Shown: one piece after another, positions 26,392-35,000 of the stretch | How positions within the stretch are numbered: position 1 is the first letter of the stretch | How the letters are laid out: every line of letters starts with the position of its first letter | Assembly (NCBI GenBank): GCA_016744905.1 | Contig: JADGDM010000001.1 | Span: 1-64,000, forward strand | Direction: 5' to 3' | From: Sulfurimonadaceae bacterium | Lineage (GTDB): Bacteria; Campylobacterota; Campylobacteria; Campylobacterales; Sulfurimonadaceae | DNA length: 64,000 nt | Notes under the pieces: model-generated | What the model was told of the DNA's origin: nothing | Databases searched by the model: none | The model's input: the letters and a program-made list of their open reading frames with translations, nothing else | Made by a program: the position numbers and the translations under genes

Positions 26392-27915
26392 ATGCTAGAA
26401 AATGTAATTGATAAATTTATAAATGAGTTAGTGTTGAACAATGAAAATGAGTCTTTGGTTGGGATGGAGTTTAAAACTAAAAGTAGACATAAACGTTATT
26501 ATGTATACACTAATGATAATAGAAATATTATGACAAAACCAGTAGATGGGCAAAAGCAATTTTCACAGCCAATACCTGTAATAAAAAGATATTTAGAAAC
26601 AGGAATGATTAATACAGATAACGATAGCTCATATATTATTCCTATTGGAGATTATATTAAGACAAAATATTTAAATAAGGTATCCAATTCTGATTTGATT
26701 GAAATAAAAATTGGCAAATTTATTACAGAGCATTTAGATAATATAATAAAGTACTGTCATATTAATGAATCTGAAATAGCTAAATTAAAAGACATTAACT
26801 ATTCGGGAAAGATATTTGATATTGCATATAGTTTTATGAGTAATATTAGTGATATTACAGAAGAAAAGAATAAAAGATATTGGAAAAGTGAATATCTTCT
26901 TAACAATTCTAAAGTGAGGTTCTGCAGTCAATTCGGGTCATCAAAAATTAGAAATGAAGGAAAAACTATATCTCAGGAGCAGGGTGAGTATTTTTACCAA
27001 TATTTAAGTGAGCGTTCTCTTCTTGCTGAAAAGTATAAAAATAAAAATATAAAATTTATAGTCGGTTCTGAAAATATTAATACCAATGTAAGTTTCATTA
27101 ATACAAAAATATCGGGAATAAAAAATATAATATTATACGGTCCTCCTGGTGTTGGTAAAACACATAATTATCAAAGAATAATCTCTGAAATTGAGTCTGA
27201 CATTCCTCAAAATAAAATCTTTCAAAATATAAAAGAAAATGAAAAAATAATATTAGGCAGTGAAGCTTTTCAAAAAATAAAAGACGAGGGTCGAGTTGAA
27301 TTTGTCACTTTCCATCAGAGTTACTCTTATGAGGATTTTATAGAGGGGTTTAGACCAACTGAAGATGGCTCTATTAAACTTGAAGATGGAATCTTTAAAG
27401 AGATGGTTGAAGCTGCTAAATCAAATTTAGAGAAAAACTATTATCTTGTTATCGACGAAATCAACCGTGGAAATATCTCCAAAATATTTGGTGAGTTGAT
27501 TACTTTGATTGAGGAAGATAAGCGTGATGTTTATGAAGTAACACTGCCTTACTCAAAAGAGAAGTTTAAGATACCTTCAAACCTATATATCATCGCAACT
27601 ATGAACAGTACGGATAAGTCTATTGCCACGATTGATATCGCTCTTCGACGGCGTTTTACTTTTTTAAAGATGAAACCAAATATAGATCTTATCTTAGATG
27701 AGCGCGCTAAAGAACTGTTCACTTACTTAAATGTATTTATCAAAGATACTCTTGGTGAAGATTATATGCTGGGGCATAGTTATTTTATGAAGATCAATAG
27801 TAAAGATGACTTGGAGTTTGTGAAAGAGTATAAAATCAGACCACTTTTAGAAGAGTACTTTTATGCAGATGATGAGAATTTTGAAAAAGCAAATAGTATA
27901 TTAGAACAAGTTTAA
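26392..27915 (+). CDS. mcrB: McrB-family AAA+ GTPase of a type IV restriction system
   Basis: The 507-residue protein carries a C-terminal McrB-like AAA+ motor: Walker A GPPGVGKT at 250-257, LVIDEINRGNISKIFGEL (Walker B region) and MNSTDKSIATIDIALRRRF with the sensor and arginine-finger region. The family hydrolyses GTP to translocate DNA toward the McrC nuclease. Residues 1-240 do not match a domain I recognise and should recognise DNA. They are encoded by a segment clearly more AT-rich than the AAA part, which points to domain exchange. It follows mcrC by 1 base and is followed by a terminator. Confidence 0.87.
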   Translation: MLENVIDKFINELVLNNENESLVGMEFKTKSRHKRYYVYTNDNRNIMTKPVDGQKQFSQPIPVIKRYLETGMINTDNDSSYIIPIGDYIKTKYLNKVSNSDLIEIKIGKFITEHLDNIIKYCHINESEIAKLKDINYSGKIFDIAYSFMSNISDITEEKNKRYWKSEYLLNNSKVRFCSQFGSSKIRNEGKTISQEQGEYFYQYLSERSLLAEKYKNKNIKFIVGSENINTNVSFINTKISGIKNIILYGPPGVGKTHNYQRIISEIESDIPQNKIFQNIKENEKIILGSEAFQKIKDEGRVEFVTFHQSYSYEDFIEGFRPTEDGSIKLEDGIFKEMVEAAKSNLEKNYYLVIDEINRGNISKIFGELITLIEEDKRDVYEVTLPYSKEKFKIPSNLYIIATMNSTDKSIATIDIALRRRFTFLKMKPNIDLILDERAKELFTYLNVFIKDTLGEDYMLGHSYFMKINSKDDLEFVKEYKIRPLLEEYFYADDENFEKANSILEQV

Positions 27916-27936
27916 TATTTTATTTAAACAGATTAT

Positions 27937-27967
27937 AAAAAAGACCAAACGCAACTAAGCACTTGGT
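27937..27967. terminator. Terminator between mcrB and the small ORF, both directions possible
   Basis: ACCAAACGC (27944-27952), a 6-base loop and GCACTTGGT (27959-27967) form a 9-bp stem with two wobble pairs. On the reverse strand it is followed by a run of Ts, so it ends the reverse-strand small ORF. On the forward strand it is followed by TTTT and may also end mcrB. Confidence 0.7.
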
Positions 27968-28077
27968 TTTGAGTCTTTAATCATCTCTTCAGAAGACGTT
28001 ACACGCCCAGAAACAGAATCATTGTTATAACCCATTCCCGAATGAAGTTCCTTGCTATTTGATTCATTTGTTGACAT
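27955..28077 (-). CDS. Small 40-residue protein of unknown function
   Basis: This ORF is short but has strong signals: a consensus AAAGGAG ribosome binding site 7 bases before ATG 28077 and an intrinsic terminator overlapping its stop. The peptide is hydrophilic, rich in Ser and Asn, and contains the segment HSGMGYNNDSVSGRV. It has no membrane helix or cysteines and I know no family. It lies convergent to mcrB and divergent to the acyl-CoA synthetase gene. Confidence 0.65.
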   Translation of the reverse strand: MSTNESNSKELHSGMGYNNDSVSGRVTSSEEMIKDSKPSA

Positions 28078-28145
28078 AAAAACTCCTTTAAAACACTGTT
28101 TTGGCTTATACACTTATGATAACATAACTTATAAGTTTAAAAGTT

Positions 28146-28151
28146 TATAAT
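28146..28151 (+). promoter_or_regulatory. -10 element for the acyl-CoA synthetase/AAA+ operon
   Basis: A perfect TATAAT lies 26 bases before ATG 28178, in a very AT-rich region between divergent genes. TTAGGATG serves as the ribosome binding site. Confidence 0.6.
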
Positions 28152-28177
28152 GTTGATAGATGAATTTAGGATGATGC

Positions 28178-29749
28178 ATGAAATTAACTTACAAATACAA
28201 TAGCTTTTACGAAATGATAGAGGCCAATGCTAAAGTGGCTCCAAAAAAGACAACGGTTTTTATTGATAAAGAAAAAATTAGTAATGCAGATTTTTTGAGT
28301 CGTGTAGACTCTTTTGCACGTTTTTTACAAATTACGGGGATTGGTGCAGGAGATAAGGTTGCTCTTATTTTGCCAAACTCTTTAGAGTTTATCATTGCTG
28401 TTTATGCGACCACAAAACTGGGTGCGATTATTGTGCCTATCAACAATCTTCTCAAACGTAGTGAATATGAATTTATCTTAAATGATTGTCAAGCAAGCAT
28501 CTTGATTACTTCAAACGACTTTGAAAAAGAGGTGAGTAACCTTGATGAGAAAACGCCGATACATCAAACCGTTTGGATAGATGATTACAGCGCGCTGGAT
28601 AAGAAAAACATCCAGTATGGTGAAGTGTCTCATACCAATGCCAGTCAAGATGAACAATTTGCACAAGTGCACTTAGATGATTTAGCGGTTATCTTTTACA
28701 CCTCAGGAACAACGGGTAATCCAAAGGGTGCGATGCTTTCGTATCGTAATATTTTTTCAAATATGATTGGGGCAGAAGAGAGTTTTAATATTACACAAAA
28801 AGACAGATTTATTGTTTATCTTCCAATGTTTCATGCTTTTACATTTTCAGTGATGGTGATGTTGCCATTTTACTCTAATGCCTCATCTGTTATCATCCGT
28901 AAAATACTGCCTTTCTCAAACATCATTAAACAAACCCTCCTTAAAGGGGTCACTATCTTCTTAGGTGTACCAGATATTTATAACGCACTAATTCGTGCGA
29001 AACTGCCTTGGTATTTTTTATGGTTTAACCGTATCCGTATCTTTATCTCAGGAGCCAGCGCGCTGAGTGAAGATACGATGAATAAGTTTAATGCCATCTT
29101 TAAACGCGCTCAAATGTTAGAGGGTTATGGTCTGAGCGAATGTTCACCCGCAGTTTGTGTGAATCGCATGGGAAAACAAAAAGTACTTTCAGTTGGTCAA
29201 GCACTCCCTTCTTATGAGATGAAAGTTGTTGATGATGAGATGGTTGAAGTGCCTTTAGGTGACGTGGGTGAAGTCATCGTTAAGGGTGACTGTGTCATGT
29301 TGGGATATCTTAATAATGAAGAAGCGACTAAAGACAGTATTTTAAATGGTTGGTTTCGAACGGGTGATTTGGGAAAAATGGATGATGAAGGGTATCTTTA
29401 TATTGTTGATAGAATGAAAGATCTGATCATCTCTAAGGGGATTAACATCTACCCACGTCAGATCGAAGAGGAGTTGATGAAGCTCCCTTATCTTAAAGCT
29501 GCAGCAGTCATCGGAATAAAAGACACTAATAGTGGGGAAGTGCCTATCGCTTTTGTCGAACTTGAAGATGAGGGTGATCACTCTCATGTTAATCAAGCGC
29601 TTATGAAAAAAGAGCTCAAGCTTACTTTGGCAAACTTCAAAATTCCAAAGGTTATTACAGTTATCGAAGAGTTACCTAAAAATGCAACAGGTAAAGTCCT
29701 AAAACGGGTGCTTAAAGATAAAGTAAATGAAAAAGGTGAGTTAATATAG
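28178..29749 (+). CDS. Long-chain acyl-CoA synthetase (AMP-binding), FadD-like
   Basis: The 523-residue protein is a full-length member of the adenylate-forming family: IFYTSGTTGNPKGAMLS (ATP-binding motif, about 170-187), YGLSECSP, GWFRTGDLG, and KNATGKVLKR with the C-terminal catalytic Lys. It should activate a fatty acid to acyl-AMP and then acyl-CoA. Chain length or another acid substrate is not determined. It has a perfect TATAAT and its stop overlaps the GTG start of the AAA+ gene by one base, so the pair is co-translated. Two AGCGCGCT copies are inside. Confidence 0.88.
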   Translation: MKLTYKYNSFYEMIEANAKVAPKKTTVFIDKEKISNADFLSRVDSFARFLQITGIGAGDKVALILPNSLEFIIAVYATTKLGAIIVPINNLLKRSEYEFILNDCQASILITSNDFEKEVSNLDEKTPIHQTVWIDDYSALDKKNIQYGEVSHTNASQDEQFAQVHLDDLAVIFYTSGTTGNPKGAMLSYRNIFSNMIGAEESFNITQKDRFIVYLPMFHAFTFSVMVMLPFYSNASSVIIRKILPFSNIIKQTLLKGVTIFLGVPDIYNALIRAKLPWYFLWFNRIRIFISGASALSEDTMNKFNAIFKRAQMLEGYGLSECSPAVCVNRMGKQKVLSVGQALPSYEMKVVDDEMVEVPLGDVGEVIVKGDCVMLGYLNNEEATKDSILNGWFRTGDLGKMDDEGYLYIVDRMKDLIISKGINIYPRQIEEELMKLPYLKAAAVIGIKDTNSGEVPIAFVELEDEGDHSHVNQALMKKELKLTLANFKIPKVITVIEELPKNATGKVLKRVLKDKVNEKGELI

Positions 29750-31482
29750 TGAAGTTTTTAATTGATTTTTTAGACAGCAGCGATATTACACGTACAACTA
29801 TCTATCCCCACCTAAAGTGCGAGCTTGATGAGGCTTTGATGTTGCAGTCTCTTTCTCGTCGTTATATTGATGGGATTGAAGATGCGATGGGGATTGAGAT
29901 CCTTTCTGAACTTTATGGTGTTGAGAAGTATGAGTACCTTAAACATCTAAGCAAGATAAAAAACCTCCTTGAACTGGGTTGGATAAATTTGAACTCACTA
30001 CTTACTTTTAAGATAGCAGATTTGAATTCATTAGAGCTTCTAAACAGTTCTATCTCTTTAAGTGCCCCATTTTTACGTCTCTTAGAAGAGGGTGCTCTGG
30101 GTGAGAGTGAAAATTCTGAGATTAAAGCCTATCATGATCATTTAGAGTATCTTCAAGATCAGTTTTATAAGGTAGAACTGTATCAAAAAATGGTTGAGGT
30201 TCGTGAAAACGCAGGAGAAAATTCTCTTGGTCTAACACGTCTTCAAGCCAAGTTGGTGCATCTTGAAGAGCGTATTGCTCTAAGACTTGAATCAGGTGAA
30301 CTTAAAATCCCACTGGCAGAATTTTTAGAAAAACATAAGTTTGATACCCAAGAGGAGTTGATATTTTTAGCTCTTTTAAAAGAAGAATATAATGCAGGTG
30401 ATGTCTCAATAAGAGAGATGAATGCTTTAATTGATCTTATCAGTATTGATGAATATGGACGTATTAAAAATCGCTCTTATCTTGAAGATGGTTCACGACT
30501 ACTGGGTGATGAAATCTTAGAATATGAAGAGATGTTGAGTCCATTTGGTGGGATAACTCGTGCATTTTTTATTCATGAAGAGATACTACAAAGTATTATT
30601 CATCCTCAAAAGAAGAAAAAAGTAAGAACGATGAAACTAGATATGTTGGTCAAAGATCAAGATACGTTTGAGCTACATAGTCCGGGCACGACCCTTGATG
30701 ATGTGGTTTTAAATGAAAAAACAAGAAAAACACTGAACAACCTTTTAATGCAGATGGATAAAGAAGTGGTGGCGCGCTTAGTGGAGTGGGGCATTAAAGA
30801 TAAAAAAAGTGGCATGGATGCACGGATTATTTTTTATGGCCCAGCAGGAACAGGTAAAACTATGAGTGCCTACTCTTTGGCAAAGTCATTGAAACGTCAA
30901 GTACTTAGTTTTGATTGTTCAAAAATCCTCTCTATGTATGTAGGAGAGAGTGAAAAAAATGTACGCAATATCTTTGACTCGTTTCATGACTTGAGTACCA
31001 AGTCTAAGGTAGAGCCGATTTTACTGCTAAATGAAGCCGATCAATTTCTCTCAGCGCGCTCATCAGGCCCAGGTGGTGGCGCAGAACAGATGCACAATCA
31101 GATGCAAAATATCTTTTTAGAACAGATAGAAAATTTTAGTGGAATTTTGATAGCAACAACGAATCTTCTTGAAAATATTGATACTGCATTTTCACGTCGT
31201 TTTAACTATAAGATCGCTTTTGCTCGACCAACCAAAGTGCAGCGCGCTGAGTTATGGGAAAAAATGTTGCCTCGCAATGCACCATATGAGAAAAACTTTA
31301 AGGTAGAAAAACTACATGAATATGATCTTAGTGGTGGACAGATAAACCTTGTCATCAAAAACACGGCTTACGCAGTGGCAACTAAAGAAGAACCACTATT
31401 TAAAGTAGACGACTTCATCTACGAGATAGAACGTGAAAAAAATGGGGACTTTGATTCTGAAAAACAGTTAGGATTTTTGTAG
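29749..31482 (+). CDS. AAA+ ATPase with a helical N-terminal region
   Basis: The 577-residue protein has a long N-terminal region (1-330, mainly helical, with a coiled-coil-like stretch near 140-185) and a C-terminal AAA module: Walker A GPAGTGKT at 364-371, Walker B LLLNEADQF with N428-E429, and SRRFNYKIAFARP as the arginine-finger end. The usual Walker B Asp is Asn here, but the catalytic Glu is kept, and this NEAD form is seen in some AAA proteins. It is a single-ring AAA, likely acting as an unfoldase or remodelling factor. Its substrate is unknown. Start is GTG, overlapping the FadD-like stop codon. Confidence 0.82.
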   Translation: MKFLIDFLDSSDITRTTIYPHLKCELDEALMLQSLSRRYIDGIEDAMGIEILSELYGVEKYEYLKHLSKIKNLLELGWINLNSLLTFKIADLNSLELLNSSISLSAPFLRLLEEGALGESENSEIKAYHDHLEYLQDQFYKVELYQKMVEVRENAGENSLGLTRLQAKLVHLEERIALRLESGELKIPLAEFLEKHKFDTQEELIFLALLKEEYNAGDVSIREMNALIDLISIDEYGRIKNRSYLEDGSRLLGDEILEYEEMLSPFGGITRAFFIHEEILQSIIHPQKKKKVRTMKLDMLVKDQDTFELHSPGTTLDDVVLNEKTRKTLNNLLMQMDKEVVARLVEWGIKDKKSGMDARIIFYGPAGTGKTMSAYSLAKSLKRQVLSFDCSKILSMYVGESEKNVRNIFDSFHDLSTKSKVEPILLLNEADQFLSARSSGPGGGAEQMHNQMQNIFLEQIENFSGILIATTNLLENIDTAFSRRFNYKIAFARPTKVQRAELWEKMLPRNAPYEKNFKVEKLHEYDLSGGQINLVIKNTAYAVATKEEPLFKVDDFIYEIEREKNGDFDSEKQLGFL

Positions 31483-31486
31483 AGCC

Positions 31487-31825
31487 TTACTTTAAGCGCT
31501 CTACCATCTCCAATTCTTCTTCTTCTGACTCAGGATAGGTGACATCTTTGAGTTCTGCGCCTTCATCATCTACGGTAAACATCTCATCATCCAAGTTATC
31601 CATTAAGTATGTAGGTGCTATTTTTTTTAATTTTTCTTCTATAGTTTTTACTTTTGAGGCTAAAATAGCAACAATATCACCCTTTTTAAACTTCGCACTA
31701 ATTGCACCATCTTTATCTACACTGGCAACAAATATCTCTTCAAGTTCACGTTTATGTACCATCGCTATGAGGGTATTGAGGACATTTTTACTGGGAACTT
31801 TTATGACCCATGTTCTTATCTGCAT
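31487..31825 (-). CDS. Conserved-looking cytoplasmic protein of unknown function
   Basis: The 112-residue protein has a basic N-terminal half and a strongly acidic C-terminal tail (EESEPYTV-type residues), no signal peptide and no known motif I can name. It is convergent with the AAA+ gene, its stop 4 bases away. Its own promoter and ribosome binding site are clear: TATAAT at 31849-31854 and AAAGGA just before ATG 31825. Confidence 0.72.
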   Translation of the reverse strand: MQIRTWVIKVPSKNVLNTLIAMVHKRELEEIFVASVDKDGAISAKFKKGDIVAILASKVKTIEEKLKKIAPTYLMDNLDDEMFTVDDEGAELKDVTYPESEEEELEMVERLK

Positions 31826-31848
31826 TTGAATTCCTTTTAAGTACTGAC

Positions 31849-31854
31849 ATTATA
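31849..31854 (-). promoter_or_regulatory. -10 element for the gene ending at 31487
   Basis: TATAAT on the reverse strand lies 23 bases before ATG 31825, with AAAGGA between. This region is divergent from the giant lipoprotein gene. Confidence 0.6.
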
Positions 31855-31945
31855 CTTTTTTATAGGTATAAGTTTTGATAGTCCTCACATCTGCAATAGC
31901 TCAGTTTAAGTGAACTGTTACTTGTATCACATAAATGTAATAACT

Positions 31946-31979
31946 TTGCAACGTTTTTGCAATGTTATTATCGTACTAT
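31946..31979 (+). promoter_or_regulatory. Paired TTGCAAYG element plus -10 of the giant lipoprotein operon
   Basis: TTGCAACG (31946) and TTGCAATG (31957) start 11 bases apart, and nine bases after the second comes TACTAT (31974-31979), a -10-like hexamer. Arrangement and spacing match the element at 21219-21252 exactly. The shared consensus TTGCAAYGKTTTTGCAATG suggests one transcription factor controlling both lipoprotein loci. Confidence 0.6.
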
Positions 31980-32010
31980 TTTAGCATGACATTAAACTAA
32001 AGGTATTATC

Positions 32011-35000
32011 ATGCGTTTATATCAATTCCGCTCTTATCTATTCAGCTTTTTTTTGGCATTGGGATTTTTCCTGATGTTCTTGGGATGTTCAGATGACAAT
32101 AATAGTACGCCACCAGCTAAAGCTGTAAAAACATACTCCATTAGTGGGTTTGTTCAAAAGGGTCCATTTAAAGCTGGATCTAAAGTAGTCGCTTATCAAT
32201 TAGACGAGAAGGGACAAAAAAGCGGAAAAAAAGTTTCTGCGGTTGTTAAAGAAAAAGGGGCTTATGAAGTTAAGGTTCCCTGGAAGGGAGAGACCCTTGT
32301 TGAAGCAGAAGGTGAGTACTTTGATGAAGTCAAAGGCGAATACAGTAAAGAGAAGGTCAAACTCTCGGCTGTTGAAAAAGTAGAAGAAAAAGGTCTTAAA
32401 GCCAATGTGAATGTTTTTACTGAACTGGAAGGAAAACGTAAGGTTGTTCTTTTAGAAGAGGGTAAAAAATACGAAGAGGCTGAAGAAGAGGTAAAAAAAG
32501 AGATGGAAGATCTTTTTGGATTGCCTAGAGATGTTAAAGCCAGCGAACTGGACATCTCTAAACTTAAAGAGGAAGAAGATCTCAAAAAAGAGAATGCACA
32601 ACTGCTGCTATTTTCAGTCAACCTTTTAGAGAGTACAAAAAAAGATTTTAATGCCTCTTCAAACCTAGGAAAATTGGTTAAAGATTTTGGTCAAAATGGT
32701 GAGGTTGATGAAGAGGGTAAGGTTGTTTGGAACGAGATTGTTCAAGGGGGCTCACGTAGTATTGGCGTAGCGGTCATAGACAAAATCAATGAATTTTATA
32801 AAGAAGAATTTGTTGTTGCAGATATTCCTTCGATACCAGGAAATATTTATAGACCACATATCAATGTAGAAAACATGGGATTTTTAACACCTGATGAGAT
32901 CACTATTCATGTGGAACTAACGGCGCTACTTTTACAAGATACCAATATCAGTGTTGATTTTAGCAGTATTAATGACAGCGCGCTAGAAGGGATAAATTAT
33001 GTTGCCAGTAGTGGGACAGTCGAATTGCGTAGTAATGGTGATAGTGGGGCAGATATTGTTATTCCTATTATTCAACGTAGTGATGAAGAGATCGGTTTTT
33101 ATATTGAGTTTAATACCAGCGATATTGCCAGTATATCTGGTGCGCGTACAGAGGTAATTATTCCACCTTTAGAGATAGATGCGGTTGAAGCAGGGAGTAT
33201 TAAACTCACATCACTGAGTTTGACAGAGACCGTGGTCAATGGCGTGGCACATGCGGGTGATACGCTTTTTGTAGAAGATGATGCCAACATCAGTGCCAAA
33301 CTTTTTCTTAAAAGTGAAAAAGTATGTTCTGCTGATAAAACATGTCCAATCCAGCCATATTATGTCGATATCTTTGCTTCAAGTGGTGGGGAGAGTATCT
33401 CTTTAGGCTCTCAATATATCCCAGCAAGTGCCATCACTTCAAGTACGGCGACAAAAGGCAGTACCCTTTTTGGTAAATCTGTTGGACACAGTCTTATTAT
33501 CAATCTGAATAATACTGAATATCGTACCTTGGCAGATGAGGCATTTAGAGAAGGTAATGATGTTGAGTTTAAGTTGGTAGTTCAAGCTGAGTTGGGCATC
33601 GCCTTACCTGGTCAAAAAATACCAACAGTTGAGTGGATTACAACACAAGCTGCTACCTTGGCAAAAATTGATTTAGAATTGCATGTTGGTACAGCGGTCA
33701 TAAACTTAGATGACTTAGAACTTATAAATATGGTTGAGGACTGTAACTATCGCGCTATATCAGAAGTTTCAAATGAAGTGATTATTATTGATGGTATAGG
33801 GAAAACAGCTGCTCCTGTGGAGCGAAGAGCATCGAGTTCAGAGCTGTTTGTTCGCGTTGATGCCAGTGGAGTTTGGGGTGATTATGATGCAGGTTTAAGT
33901 TATCAAGATGCCTGTGTAAAACTCACTTATGATGATACGGCTAAGATCTATATCCCGAGTTTAATTCAAGGTCATTCGAGTGTCACAACGATAAATACCA
34001 ATATAGACTCTATAGAGATTTCAAGTATAGATTTTCAGCTTAATGCGGATGGAGTCTCTTTTAGTGGCGATGCCAGCATTAAACTGCCTAGAAAATTGGC
34101 TGCAAAAGAGTCGAAAGAGAATTTTCAAGAAATTTTTATGAAGCGTCTGTATTCAAAAAGTATGCATGTTGAGTTTATAGATGAAGAGAGTAAGTACGAC
34201 TTAAATTCACTTAGTGGTAAATTTTCTAAAAAATATATCCTGACAACAGAAGATGTCCCTTACTCTCTTATCTTGGCTAAAGATGAAACCTTTACAATCA
34301 CTCAAGAGGAAGGATTTCACTCACGTAGTGAAGGGCAGATAGATTTACAACTTTACAACAGCTTGAATTTTCTTGCACTGGGGGGAAACAGTTTTGACAA
34401 GGTGGTCAGTAATACAGCGCGCTCAATCAATGTGATCTCTACATCAAGACCTTTTAGTTTTGATAGTGGGGGTCTTGATTTTGAGTTAGACTTTTCAGCA
34501 ACGAAGAGTTTTACGACACACTATCCTAAGTTAAAAGTAACGCCAATTGCGCAAGGTTATCAACGTATTGAAAATTCAAATATCGTGGAGAGTCGTTTTC
34601 CTGAGAATTATACGATGGATCAAAGAGTTAACTGTAAAAACTGTGTAAAACAAGTGCTCAGTGAAACTTTGACATTTACAACACTTGAATCCAATCAAAG
34701 TAAGCTTTTATCTCATGGGGCTATTGCAACTCAAGTACAGCTTAATCAAGATGTTCATTGGGGTATTCGTGGAATATCAACAAAAGTATATACCCATAAA
34801 AACAGTGAGAGTGAATCGGTGAGTTCACTTTTATATATTCCCGGGATGAGTTTTGCCACAGATTCGGAGCATTATGTTACAGATTACTTGATGGGGAATG
34901 TTGATCTTATAGAAAATGATCAAAACAAAATACTTGAAAATGCCTTTTATACTATAGATACTTTAGAGAGTCGTCGTGGTAACCATTTTATGGCAGGAGT

